Shown: positions 49,401-61,200, counted from the stretch's first letter. The stretch: DNA of 64,000 nt from Anoplolepis gracilipes (GCF_047496725.1 NC_132984.1:444501-508500); one strand, 5' to 3'. Translations and numbers: made by a program. The notes: generated from the letters alone by a model not told the origin.

Positions 49401-50882
49401 CAACGTGGTGGAAATCACTTTGGATGATAGCAAAGACAAATATTCCAGTGACAAGGAAAACGAGATTATTATGGTAAGAGACTCCGATTCCGATAACGGT
49501 GATGATGAAGAGGAGGAGGATGATGATGAAGAAGATGAGGACGAATCCGCCGATGATTTGACGAAGCTCAACGGTATAATGCAATGTGAGCATTGCTCCA
49601 AGAATTTTCGGCAGCGACGCGCCTTCGACACGCACCTTAGAATTTGCCAGAAATCGCCGACGAATGCTCTCAGGCTCAGTGAAAGGAAGCCCAAAGATAA
49701 GAAGAAAAGTCAAAAAGTCAGGAAGCAATACGCCTGCAAGATTTGTGAGGAAAAGTTCGACGTGGTCGTGGCTTTGGCGCGTCACGTTCGTGCGGCACAT
49801 TCGCAGAAGAAAAAGTACAGGTTGGATTTTGCTTCTTCATCAAAATATGACTCAATAATAGTCATATTTTCTTATATATCACATTTTTCTTCTTATATAG
49901 AATTAATTTTGATCATATGTGCGAGATAATATCAATCTCCTTGTTATGTCTTACTTTAAAATATATTTATTTTTATTATTTTATTTTTAGAGAAACATGA
50001 CATTACATCTATAGGTATCTTTATTAATTAACTTCTATTAATATTATAACTTATTAATTAACTAATTTACTTCTTTTTAATTAATTCAAAATAACTATTT
50101 TGCAATTCAACGTGAAAAAGTGGTAATATTTTTTTTTAATCTCATTTTTTTTTTTTTATATGATTCTATAATATGCGCGACTATTTTGTAATTAGTCATT
50201 TAAACTCTTTTCTGTTCTCTTATCAACCGGTTTCTTTAAAGCATGCTGTTATATTTTCTATCTTATTTTTTTTTCAGTAAAATCTAATATCCGTTAGCTT
50301 CATCCACAATATATTAATAAAATATATATCGATACATTTTACTCATCAATGCTTTTTAATAACAGAACCCAGAACAAATCCTGGAGATCGATTCAACGGA
50401 AGGAAGTAACTTCAACGGAAGAGGAGGAGGAACTGAGTGAGGATGACGATACACCAAAAAGCGAGCTTAGTCTACTGGCTAGAGTAAAGAGAAAACGGAA
50501 ACAAAGGGGCAATTCGTCGTGGGAAACAAAAAAGCTCAGCTGCACGGATTGCGGCCGGTGGTTTCCAAGTTCCGCTTTGTTGGACGCGCACAGCTTGCAG
50601 CATGGCACTAAAAAGTCTGGTATGTATCTAAATTATAGAATAACACAGTTGTTGACAAATTTTAATATATGAGACATTCTTTCCAATCCTATTGTGTTAT
50701 TTGTAGAACAACTACACAGATGCCATGTCTGTAAGAAGCTGATCAAATCCAGAATACTGTTCTTGCAGCACCTGAGAATGCACAGCGATACGCCGAGAAA
50801 TCTACGACGGAGACTGCGCGCCCGCCCAAACACCTGTAAGATCGCGTCTCCTCGGAAACGGGGTCGACCGCGAAAGTTCTGA
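46472..50882 (+). CDS. C2H2 zinc-finger protein with AT-hook
   Basis: Exons 46472-46600, 46670-46882, 47050-47219, 47365-47729, 48405-49018, 49351-49820, 50366-50619 and 50707-50882 encode 796 aa. The N-terminal 570 residues are acidic and largely disordered, with a basic patch (KKRGRRRRRL) and a run of Asp/Glu around residues 547-563. Four zinc fingers follow: CEHC..H...C (C2HC, from ~576), CKIC..H....H (~626), CTDC..H...H (~713) and CHVC..H...H (~744). The chain ends in an AT-hook, KRGRPRKF. This architecture suggests a nuclear DNA-binding regulator. I do not recognise the ortholog, and there is no ZAD or BTB domain. Intron 4 holds a foldback element. A candidate AATAAA is at 51531-51536. 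Confidence 0.88.
47890..48365. mobile_element. Foldback element in intron 4 of the zinc-finger gene
   Basis: A long imperfect inverted repeat. The left half contains AGTAAACTTAC, GTCACATTTTAAAACTAAAC, ATTATTAAAGAAAC and CATAAGTAGAAATAAAA. The right half contains, on the other strand, AGCAAACTTAAA, GTCACATTTTAAAATTAAAC, ATTATTAAAGAAAC and TATAAGTAGAAATAAAA, in the same order. It is non-coding. Confidence 0.75.
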
Positions 50883-52203
50883 TCTTTCTTTCGTCGTGGG
50901 AATGACATGTATAATACTGTATTTGTACTACCGCTCGAAGCTTTTTGACTTGTTATTTTATTCTTTTTCTTTTTTTTTTTTTTTTTTAAGATTTTCAAGA
51001 CGGACGCCATCTTCGAGTGGCGTTAGGGTAGCTAGCATGGACCTAAAATATAATATATAAGTATATTGTACGTCCAGCTACATTAATATTGTAAATAGCG
51101 AGTCGTGTCGCATGTTACATATATCCCTTTTATCGCGTGTCGTCCGTTCGAAAATTGCTCATTCAAGAGAACGAGGAAATCCATTTTTGCAATTTTGACA
51201 TTTTCTGATTGAAATTTTTTCTTAAATCAAACATTTTTCATAATTATATTTCACGATATAAATTTCAATTTAGACAGATTTGTTTGACAAATCATTTGTC
51301 GACAAAGAATAAGAGACTCCAGTTTCAATTCTATTCTTGTCTATCAAAATAATGATTAGCAATGTACTCAAAGATAAAATTTCCGGTATTCGATTTTGAT
51401 ATCTATACAGTGAAAATAATTAATTTTCGATTTTTTAAAACATTATGATTTCTAATTGCAATTCATTATTTTAAAAGATTCCAAAAACTTATTGATCTCT
51501 GATCGACACTGTAATTGGCGGGTTTTTGTAAATAAAACGACCCTGGATATTCGTTACAATCAGCGATCTAATCTGTACATATATTGATTATTATATTAAG
51601 AGAGATACGCTGATGATAACGAAACGCAACGTTCTGTATAAACATTGCAATACATTATTCATTGTATTCGCCTCTATTATTTTGTCGAACAGTAATAAAA
51701 TGATGGAAAAAAAAAGTTGTAGATCTTACTCGTTGGTCTATTCTTTTCAGCTATTTCTTTTTGTGTGTTCAAAATTATGTATAAAAGATAAATGTACAGT
51801 GAGAAGCGCTTATATCTTTATATCTTAATTTTGTGCATCAATTAATTTAGAAACTCTTGTTTGAGAAATGTTTCTCAGTAATTGCTAATACATGATAATC
51901 AGACAAATAATATATTATAAAGTTGTTATATTTCTTTCTATATATATATAATCAGGGAATTGAAAAAAAAAACATTGTAAAAGTAATGCAGCTAAAAAAT
52001 AACATCACAAAATTATGATTCAAACATTGGGAATCTAAAATTAAGGAAACAAGATTTTAAAAATATGCATAAAACATTTTATTACACATATAAGTGCATG
52101 GCAGTCGATTTCCTAAAGAATATTTTATATATAATTAAATATAATAAAAATAATGTTCTTACAAAATATTTACATGTACAATTTTATTTTCTCAAGAAAG
52201 CAT
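50883..52203. other. Convergent 3' region, zinc-finger and THAP-chromoshadow genes
   Basis: 3' untranslated sequence for both genes. AATAAA at 51531-51536 fits the plus-strand gene. No exon or repeat of note. The small open frames here (51613-51828, 52065-52262) are AT-rich and unsupported; the second overlaps the real minus-strand exon. Confidence 0.55.
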
Positions 52204-55200
52204 TTACTTTACGCATGGTTTTGCTTTGTGCCAAGTTAATCTATCCTCGTAAAATCGGATAACAATTTGAGGACACTTTACATTGGCCTCTTTAGCAGTT
52301 ACCATATCGACTCTATCTGTTCCTTTCCTGTAAAAAAAATCCATTTTTGTTGCAGATTAGTTTCAATAATATTTTCAAATTATTTTTATTTTAGTATAAC
52401 TTTCTCTTATAATGTACATTTCATATTTGCATCTATTATATTATTAGAAATAAATATGTTATGTAATAGAGTAATCTTTACTCACCACTGCATCAAATAC
52501 ATTAGCTCTCCATTATCATCCGCTGACCCAAGGATTTTATCCGCTTCCAATCCTCTTTTAAATCCATCTGATCTATTCTTGACTTCTTCACTTGTTACCT
52601 TTTTTTTGTTATTCATCTCATCTAGATGTGGGATACAATGTTTTTCATAAACTTTATCCAGATACCAATTTGTCTCAGTATCCTTCCTATATCACAAAAA
52701 TAATTGATGTCACTACTAGAGATAAATTACAAAAAAAGATATTCAAATTAAATTTAAAAAGATATAATAAACGAAAAATTCTAAATATAAAAAATCGCTT
52801 AAAGATCACTTACTTATAAGCAACTTTACTAAAAAAGAAATAAAATCTAACATATTTGTCATATATAAACATGCAAAAAATTTCACTGTACAACGCAAAT
52901 TATCTAAAAAAGATATACAATAACTAAAAAAAAAAAAAAAAGATGTACGTAATTCTCGAAATATGTAATCAAACTTCCAAGTTTACCTTATTTATTTATT
53001 ACATGATGCTAATGAAAAGGTTTAAATAAATACGTTTGCTTCATGACAAATGTTATTATTATCACGCATTTTTCATGAATCGTGCGCATGACATGTATGT
53101 GACGCTAATAATAAGAGAAAGAATAAGAAAAAGAATAAAAAGAAAAATGTGTTATAAATTTCATACTTCGAGATATGTATATATCGTAAACAGTCATTGA
53201 GGTTAGAAGTTACCACATCTATGCGATACACAAACCACACAGAACGTAGCAAGACCGCGAGAACAGATTCTTGTCATTGAGTTATATCATACTAGAGTGA
53301 ATCTTTAAGAGAGAAATGACTCAATTTTCGTAGAAAAGGACACACATGCTGGATAAATTGCTATCTTTGTTATGGAATCGCTGATTGGTTGATACTATTA
53401 CAATACATAATACATAGTCAAAAACATCGACTTCATATATGTGCTTTATAAATTGAAATTTTTAAAAATCGCAATATTATTAGAAGGCTAATTCGAGTTA
53501 AAGAGAGATGATAAAATGAAAATGATATATACAGAATGTTTCATTTTAAGTGATATGGTCGGTTATCTTGCGAATCGATGATTTTATTGAAAAATGTTTC
53601 AGACAAAAGTTGCATGGTTAGGTTAGGTTTGAAGGGAAACATAAGATGGTACCATTGGTTTGACCTTCGATAGTCGTTTGAAGGTCACGTAAAGGTTATC
53701 TTCAATTTCTTAAATGGAACCTACTATTTTTCATTACATATTCTTTTATAAAAAGACTTGCGCCTTCGTAAAAATACTTGTACGTACTATCTTCGCACTA
53801 GTTTTGTTGATTACAATAAAAAAAATTTGAGTTTTCTTTGGAATAGTACTTATGCATATTTACCGGCGTAATTAAAACACATAATTAAGGTAAAGTAAAA
53901 ATGTGTGTGTAACTGCTAGTTGCAAATTCAAATTTTTTCTTAAAGATAATTATGTGTTTTCTTTACACCAATTGATTTGTCTCATTATTCTGTGCATAAT
54001 AGTATTAAGGTACGATAATCGAAAAATGAATATTTTACGAGATATCTTGTATTTTATGTCAAAATACTGCAACTTTAAAGCCCTATAACTCGAAAAGTAT
54101 TTAATGAAAAAATATTTTATTATAGTGTTTTGGAAAGCTTTTAAGGTAAGCTACAAGAATATGTAATGAAAAATAGTAGGTTCCATTTAAGAAATTAAAG
54201 ATGTCCTTTATGTGACCTTCAAACAACTATCCAAACCAATGGTACCATCTTATGTTCCCCTTCAAACCATGCAACTTTTGTCTGAAACATTTTTCAATAA
54301 AATCATCGATTCGCAAAATAATCGACCATATCACTTAAAACACCCTATATATAAATTTAATAAAATTTCTTTTTTTATCCTACTATTGTGTATTAATCTT
54401 GTTATACTTACTGATTCGATTTCTTTCGAATAAATTGTTTTCTTTTAAATATTCCTTTAAATATTCCTAATTTTGGTACAGCATCAGGTTTAAGATGTGC
54501 TACTTGACCATTATCTTTTGAAAAAATTGAGGAAAAGGAATCAGCATCAAAATGTGCAGAACACACTCTAATTGAAGATAACTTAGGAGACTTATTTGAC
54601 CCTTTTTGTAAGTTGCATATTTTAATCCATTGTTTTCGAAGACTAGGATTTTTTGGAAGTCTAAAACCATACATGCATACATATACATTGTAAAGATATA
54701 AAGGACGTATCACAAAAATATGAAACAATATTTTAATTAAATATTAATATCATATTAAGAGAAATTTAATTTAAAAATTTATATACAATTCCATTAAAAA
54801 AAAAAAAAATAATACTAAATATCTTTTTTTAAAGGGCTTGCAGGTTAGTATCCTGTCTATTTTTTGAAAAAGATTCAACAAACCATAAAAATTGCAAAAA
54901 AAGAATATAGCAGGATAAATATGGTAAAATTGTTCTCAAAAATAATCTAACGAGTTTATATGCAGCATTTTCTAAAGCATTTGCTCATTATAGTTACTCT
55001 TACAATAGATACCCACTATTAAATTATCTTCAGGGCAATATTTTACCATACTTATCCCGTTTTATATCCTTTCTTTACTATTTAATAATTACAAAGAAAA
55101 CACCTTATAATATACTTTACATGACACCTTGTATAAAAAAAAATCATTAATATGAGCGAATTACTGAGATAAAACAAATGAAAGATCTCTTGTATAAATT

Positions 55201-55306
55201 TAAGAGAATTTTAATACAAGATATATACCTTCAAATATATATTTTGTAAACTTTAATTATACATATATTTTATTTGGTTTTAAATCATAATAGTTCATTG
55301 AATATA

Positions 55307-55383
<77 letters not shown>

Positions 55384-55446
55384 TTACGTATGAAAAGAAA
55401 TTTTGCTATTTTTTTTCCACGGTGTACCACACACTATACATCCCAT
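52204..55446 (-). CDS. THAP domain - HP1-type chromoshadow domain fusion protein
   Basis: Exons in transcript order are 55446-55388, 54660-54412, 52686-52486 and 52327-52204, totalling 633 nt and 210 aa with all phases matching. Residues 1-~85 are a complete THAP zinc finger: C3 and C6 (MGCIVCG), FHTLPKNPSLRKQW, VCSAHF (C53, H56) and DAVP (79-82). Residues ~142-203 are an HP1 chromoshadow domain: GFKRGLEADKILG, GELMYLMQWKGTD, CPQIVIRFYEDRLTWH. I193 and W202 sit where HP1 uses Ile for dimerisation and Trp for PxVxL partner binding. No chromodomain is seen. This suggests a DNA-binding protein that recruits or joins HP1-type complexes (inference). The 1.7-kb central intron contains an 820-bp foldback element. 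A separate transcript starting near exon 3 cannot be excluded. Confidence 0.8.
53531..54350. mobile_element. 820-bp foldback element with ~200-bp arms
   Basis: The left arm 53532-53743 contains AAGTGATATGGTCG, AAAATGTTTCAGACAAAAGT, CATAAGATGGTACCATTGG and TTAAATGGAACCTACTATTT. The right arm (54156-54348) repeats the same segments in reverse complement and order. The interior is non-coding. It sits in the intron between the THAP-encoding and chromoshadow-encoding exons. Confidence 0.9.
55308..55381. repeat. (TA)n microsatellite
   Basis: Uninterrupted TA tract of about 74 bp in intron 1 of the THAP-chromoshadow gene, just downstream of its first splice donor. Confidence 0.95.
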
Positions 55447-55611
55447 TTCTGTTATTTAATTAGCAGTTTGTATTGTATCAATCCAAATTAATTGCAATAC
55501 TACAACACTGAACGCTTTAGCAAATTATAACCAAACATTCCAAAACACTGCACGACATATTGTCAGCCATTTCTCATTATTTCGAATCTTTCGAATATAG
55601 TATTAGTATAA

Positions 55612-55941
55612 CAGTCGGACCTCTTATCCTACGACCTTCTTATGCTACGAAACCTCTTAAGGCCAGTCTACAATGGCAGTAAGCGATACAGAGTAAGGAG
55701 TAAGAAATAACAACTGATGAATTAAAAGCCGGGAGTAACGAAATGGGCAAATCCCATTTCATACTTCTTACTCTGTACCGCTTATTGCCATTATAGACCG
55801 GCCTTTATCCTACGATAAAAAATCCTCTCATGCTACGACCGCGAAAGGAGAATTATACCCCCATTCTCAAATTTTTGTCGTAGGATCAGAGGTTTAAGGG
55901 GAAGATTCCGGATCGAAAATGTCGTAGGATAAGAGGTCCGA
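55612..55941. mobile_element. Foldback element with TCGGACCTCTTATCCTACGA termini
   Basis: The left end CAGTCGGACCTCTTATCCTA is matched in reverse by CGTAGGATAAGAGGTCCGA. Internal sub-copies of TCCTACGA/TCGTAGGAT occur. The CAGT..CCTCT terminus resembles pogo/Tigger-type ends (inference). It is interrupted by a second element at 55661-55804. Confidence 0.75.
55661..55804. mobile_element. Nested foldback element (GGCCAGTCTACAATGG)
   Basis: GGCCAGTCTACAATGGCAGT at the left is matched in reverse by ATTGCCATTATAGACCGGCC at the right. Interior arms are ACAGAGTAAGGAGTAAG / CTTCTTACTCTGT. It is inserted in the 55612-55941 element. Confidence 0.8.
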
Positions 55942-56109
55942 TCACAGACTTCTATGAGCGCGTTCGGGGAGATACTATTAGCGCTAACAGTGTCGTTCTG
56001 TCTTTGTTATTCATTAAAAGTTGAACAAAAATAGAACGATACTGTTAGCGCTAATAGCGTCTCCCCGAACGCGCCCTATGTATTATATAAAAGTCTGTGG
56101 GTCCGACCG
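55936..56109. mobile_element. Foldback element with GCGCGTTCGGGGAGA arms
   Basis: GAGCGCGTTCGGGGAGATAC...TTAGCGCTAACAGTGTCGTTCT is mirrored by AGAACGATACTGTTAGCGCTAA...GTCTCCCCGAACGCGC. The arms may extend outward through CACAGACTT/AAGTCTGTG to GGTCCGA/GTCCGACC. The ends are uncertain because they abut the previous element. Confidence 0.75.
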
Positions 56110-56138
56110 TATATGACGTGTTCGAAACAAGTTCAGTT

Positions 56139-56261
56139 AGGCCGGGTCTACAATAACTAAGAAATGAACCAATCATATTCATTATTCTTCTCGAAAGTCA
56201 ATTGTAATTGGTTAATTTCTTACGGCTTAAGGCTTACTACATCTATTGTAGATCCGGCCTA
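56139..56261. mobile_element. GGCCGGGTCTACAATA-family foldback element
   Basis: AGGCCGGGTCTACAATAACT at the left is mirrored by ATCTATTGTAGATCCGGCCT at the right, with the interior AACCAATCA / AATTGGTTAATTTCTTACG. It is related to the elements at 42149 and 56543. Confidence 0.8.
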
Positions 56262-56265
56262 AAGC

Positions 56266-56417
56266 CCGTATCAGACTACGCTTTAAAAATTGAAATTAAA
56301 AATTGAAGATTGAAACTTGACCAACCACGACAAAGTAATTTTAATTCTTTTCATTCTGATTAGTCAAATTCTAATCTTTAATCTTCAATCTTTAATTTTC
56401 AATTCGTAGTGTGATAC
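56266..56417. mobile_element. Foldback element with CGTATCAGACTACG arms
   Basis: CGTATCAGACTACGC...AAATTGAAATTAAAAATTGA is mirrored by TCAATCTTTAATTTTCAATT...CGTAGTGTGATACG. The centre carries TTGACCAACCA and a matching GATTAGTCAAA. Confidence 0.75.
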
Positions 56418-56542
56418 GAATTAAAGTAAGATCTTAAATTTCTATTCGGCTATCTGATTGGCTGAACGTAGTCTTAAGTCGACTAATAACATGTCTTAAG
56501 ATGATCTTAAGTCTCGTCTACATCTATTGTAGACCCGGCTTA

Positions 56543-56686
56543 AGGCCGAGTCTACAATAACTGTAGTAAGCTTTAAGTCGTAAGAAATGAACCAATCATA
56601 TTCATTATTCGTCTCTAAAGTCAAATGTAATTGGTTAATTTCTTACGACTTAAAGCTTACTACAGTTATTGTAGACCCGGCTTTAA
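56543..56686. mobile_element. GGCCGAGTCTACAATA-family foldback element
   Basis: Near-perfect arms of about 47 bp: the left begins AGGCCGAGTCTACAATAACT and includes GTAGTAAGCTTTAAGTCGTA. The right ends ACAGTTATTGTAGACCCGGC. The core AACCAATCATATTCATTATT is shared with the copy at 56139. A partial end (ATTGTAGACCCGGC) also lies at 56526-56539. Confidence 0.85.
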
Positions 56687-56799
56687 GACGAGCTTAAATA
56701 TAAGAACGGACTATGAATACCGGCCAATAGTTGAACGATTAAATTCCTCTAGATAGCTATCTATTATTCCTAGCGTTCATGGTTCAGCTAGGCAGTCCG

Positions 56800-57111
56800 G
56801 TCGGTGCCATATTGATTTTTTGCAATGATTACCACGACGGGTGGTGGTCGGTGGTGCGCGCGGGCCGTCGCTGTTACGTGAGACGTGAGGCGAAGATGTA
56901 CTCGACCTGGCACGCTTGCGGCCGCCGTGCGCACGTTGTCGACGACGACGCTGTCTGACGTGAGAGCGACCTGGTGTACGACGAGGGAGAGCGCGACGAT
57001 GCCGTCGGCGCTCCTCGGGCACCGCGGCCGCGACATTTCCATGGAAACGTAGACGCGCGGCTGGTGGCTGCTGGTGCGTGCGGTACGGGAGTCCGTCCGT
57101 CAGTTCCCCGT

Positions 57112-57160
<49 letters not shown>

Positions 57161-57420
57161 TGTCATCGTCGACGACGACAGTGCGCGATGTTGCGTTAGG
57201 TTAGATCGCGGACGCGAATCGCACTGGGATTCACGTCGTCGACGGCGCCCGATCGTCGCCCTTGCTCCGGTGAGAGTCTCTTCCCCCCTCCTCCTCCCCT
57301 CCTCCCTCTCACTTCCCCTCCGCCATGCTTTTATATTGTCAACTCGATCGTAACACTTTTGGGCGGGCCGATGATGTTCCCCTTCTCTTTCGCTCTTCCC
57401 TCGGAAGCGTGCTCGCATCT
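56800..57420 (+). promoter_or_regulatory. GC-rich, CpG-dense block upstream of the RhoGAP gene
   Basis: The base composition contrasts sharply with both flanks. It contains TGCGCGCGGGCCGTCG-type sequence and a (CGT)n tract. A donor-like gtgaga near 57270 would splice to the acceptor near 58113, 110 nt before the RhoGAP start codon. Open frames on both strands here (a 213-residue minus-strand one, for example) are Arg/Thr/Ser low-complexity products of the composition. Confidence 0.55.
57113..57159. repeat. (CGT)n trinucleotide repeat
   Basis: About 15 CGT units, read as TCG/GTC in other phases, in the CpG-dense block. Confidence 0.95.
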
Positions 57421-58222
57421 TTTACCCACGTGTAACGCACTCACGTTCCTCGCAGCAGAACAGACGAGATTGAGTAATTAATTACTGGTTATTAAAACGT
57501 AATTATTGAATTATTAAGGTTTTTAAAAAATAAAGAGAATTATTAAGGTTTTAAATAATAAAGATTAAAAGGCTCGCAAATTAAAATTACGGTAAAACAC
57601 GAAAGGGAATATTTCCAGAGCCAAGCGCCGGATGAATTATTTTTATTGTTTTTAAAACTTTTATTATTGCCGTCGAATTTTTTATTCACCTTATTAATAC
57701 GTGATATGGCTTTCTCAGTTTTTTAATTGGAATTCTTTTATTTATTGTTAATTAATTGCACGTGTATTTGCGTGTAAAAGTGCGGTTTTGTCAGAATGAA
57801 CGCGTTAATTGAGTCGTAAAAATACGGATTAAAGTCAAATTATAATTACAAAAATATCAGTTTGACGATAATATAAGTCTGATAAATTTCTGACAATAAA
57901 AGTTTGGAGTTATCAGCTATCTTTATCACTAATAGAACGTGGTGTGAAGAAATTAGTTCCCAAGCTATAGTGTGTCGCAACAAATACAGGCTAATAGATA
58001 TGGCTCTAATAATATAATGGCTTTTATTGACTCACTATCTATATTTGTAATATTAAAGTGTCTACTAGAAGTGGAAATTGAGACTAACAAGAATCTGATG
58101 GTGTACTTTCAGCAAGCGTAGAAGGCCAGAATTTAGAGAAAGCGCAGCTGAAGCTTCTTTGCAAGAAGAGTGTCGAGTGGTGTTAGTGCTCGCATGACAT
58201 TGCCATCCTTAGATTTTGTACA

Positions 58223-61200
58223 ATGAGCAGCTGGACAGAGAGGATGCATCGACGGGCCGCTACATTAGGAAATGTTGTAACCAGCTGCGGACATCCTTCC
58301 TCAGTACCACCATATCCGAGACGCCTAGAAAAGTTAGTATATTTTTTATTTGGAAATAATACATTCCTATCTTGTGTTGCATTTTAATCAATTTCATATC
58401 ATTTACTATATATATATATATTTTTTTTTTTAAATAAAAATAATAGAGTTTTACTTGTATTTATACATAATTAAATATATCCATTGGCATACTGTGATTC
58501 AAAATTATTATTAATTTTGATATATTTATGTTGTAATAAATAATTTTAAACAAATGCTTAAACTTGTATTAAAACTTTCTACGATTGTGTTTAATTGTGC
58601 ATGCTTTGAGTTGAAAAATATAAATATAAATCTTTGAAGACAGTCATTAATAAGGTATAGAGGTGAAATGAGAATCTTTTATGTATATATATATATATCG
58701 TTATCTTTTTTTTTGACAAGAAAATAAATCGGGGTAATAAAGGACTTTTAATTTTTTTCACAGACATGATAATTGATATTTAATGATATGTAAAACAAAT
58801 ATTGTATTGGGCAAATGTTTTGCATCATATATTTGATGCTTTGAAAAAGAGTACGATAGAATTGTAAGTAAACTTGGAATTTGAGGTGACTATGTGTACC
58901 GCTACTGTAATAAATTGACATAATTCTCAGAATTTATTAGCTTAACAGCATTGATTTGTTACGAGGTTGTTGAAGAGTTGTTTAAAGTAACAGATATATA
59001 CTTGATAACACACTTTGGTGTAACAAACAATGAATTAACACAGCATGAAGCCTTTAATTCGATATGTATACTCTTCAAAAGAGTCTTACTCATGTTTTGG
59101 AGAAATCTATTTCGGATGCATATCACATCCAGATATTATATTTTTCACGATATCACCTCTTCAAAGTCAAATTAACGTTCTGCTTTCTTTCTTCCACAGA
59201 GTCAAATTTGGAGTACCCTTGGACGAAGTATGTAAGAATGATATTCCTGGTCCCTTATTGGTAAGTAACAATCGATTGTTCTATTATAGTCAAATATGTA
59301 CATTTTGTAAAGCAATTTATAAGCAATAACCATGACGTTCCCTTGTTTTAGGTCCTTATATTAAAATTGAACAAGGAGGCCCCGCTCAGAAAAGACGTTT
59401 TTCGGGCGCCTGGTCACCAGGGTAATATGAAAAAGTTGATACACTTTCTGCAAACCGGACACCTCGTCAATATGGACAATTTTAGCGTTTACACAATAGC
59501 TAGCGTTCTGAAGAAGTTTTTACGCAAGATACCTGGCGGAGTGTTTGGGAAGGAGGGCGAGCAGCAGCTATTCACTGTAATTCAGCTAGATAGCATAGAA
59601 CAACAACGGGACCAGATACACAGGTGAGCTGTCTCTCACAGGTGTTTTCGAATAACCAAGTAATCTCTGTCGAGAGACTCTGTTTAACGAGAGAAATTTT
59701 TTCACGCAGATTAATTACCTCCATGCCGGTATATACGCAACGGTTACTGGTGTTGCTATTCGGGACATTCAGGGTAGTAGCGGTAAATAGTGAGCGAGCG
59801 CACACGGGGATGACCAGCGAAGCCCTGGGAGTATCTGTGGCACCCTCGTTCTTTCAGAGTTGCGTCAGCGACGGCAAGACTGCTAAGATGGAGGATGTTC
59901 TCAGGTTTAAGGTAAACAACATCTTTAATTTCCTCTTTTTTATCTTTCTCTGTGTAATCGAATAATTTCTTACTTTTCAGTTTATTAGTTTAATTTCATT
60001 AATGTGGTTTTTAATTGATATTATTTAAGCATTGAGGTACCACATTTAATTTACAAAAAAAGATCGTCAAGATTTCATCCAACAGTCGATAATTTATTTT
60101 TCAGATTGCCACACGCGTCACCAAGTTCATGATAGACAACTTTGGCGTTTCGAATCTGTTCGGGAGGGACAATTATGAATTTTACGCGCGCATAACCGGC
60201 CGGATATTGAAGGTGGAGGAAGACTGGATCTTCAGTTTTAGATATCCGCCGGATACTCTTGTGTCGAGTAAGTTTTTACACGCGCGAGACGCATTTTTAA
60301 CTAAACCACGTGAGTAAATATGAAATACTTGAGTCGATAAATAATCTTAGGACAATTGTCACTGGAAGCGGAAAAGACGTGGCTGCAATATGAATGCGAA
60401 AGATGGGGACTAAAGTTTAATTTGGAATGTAAGTAGACTACAGTATTTCTAAATTGAATATTGAAGACTTCCAATTCCTCAATACAATCTCATATTAAAT
60501 TATGTCCTGAAAGATCCCATTTTTTACATTTTTATTTTTTTTCCACAACATAATACAAGTGTATTTGATAGAAAAGATTTTCTCTCTTGGTTTTTTTTTT
60601 CTTTTTTTTTTGGAAAAAACTAATTTATTTTAGCACATATGTAATGCAAGAAGAGAGTTTTTAAATCATAAACATTCTACAGATATTTTTCACTCAAGAT
60701 ATTCAATATAGTTCTGTCATCTTGAGCATCACTCTGTAAAATAATATATTAATTATTAATTACTAATTACTATTTATTTATACGATAGGTATGTCACATC
60801 AAGAGGAATCGCAGTCGACTCCGGCGTTGATTCACATGCCCGAGACAGTGAATCTCGCGTCGTCCCTAGGTATGATCCCGGAGAACACCTTACTCGAGAG
60901 TTACACGCGTCTCTCGGTTAGTTTAGAGGAAAACGGCCTGTTCCAGGTATTTATACTCTCTACGTGATAAGAGAGTGCGAGAGTGCTCTCGCAATGAATC
61001 GGCGAAAAGAATTCGAAACGGCATAGCAGATAGATTTGACATTTTACAGGCGCCCAGTCGTTCGTCGAGTAACGGTAGTCATCATTCTAGACGTGCGGCG
61101 GCGGGCATGACCCTGGAGGAATTGCGCGCGGTGAATCGCTACGCCGAGAGTACCAAGAGTCTCAGCTACCTGCCGCAGGTAAGACTCGCAATCTGCCCTC

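Larger units (their letters stand above)
55447..58222. other. Divergent intergenic region: foldback cluster and RhoGAP promoter
   Basis: From 55600 to 56690 it is almost entirely inverted-repeat elements, listed separately. From 56800 to 57420 it is GC-rich with many CpGs and a (CGT)n tract, the likely promoter and untranslated exon of the RhoGAP gene. Probable splice donors and acceptors are near 57269 (ctccg/gtgaga) and 58113 (ctttcag). 57480-58110 is plain AT-rich intron. Confidence 0.6.

Noticed and set aside
49312..49858. Long minus-strand and alternate-frame ORFs over the zinc-finger exon
   Set aside because: They are shadows of the acidic Asp/Glu-rich exon (poly-Ser and poly-Ile products). 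The plus-strand frame carries real C2H2 motifs and good splice sites.
54408..54728. THAP exon read as a self-contained 106-residue protein starting MFHIFVIRPL
   Set aside because: That start lies in the intron. The upstream exon at 55446-55388 supplies the zinc-binding MGCIVC and joins in phase.
56777..57418. 213-residue minus-strand open frame with poly-Thr in the CpG block
   Set aside because: Its composition mirrors the (CGT)n tract and the CpG-rich promoter; there is no domain and no splice context. The region fits the RhoGAP promoter and 5' UTR better.
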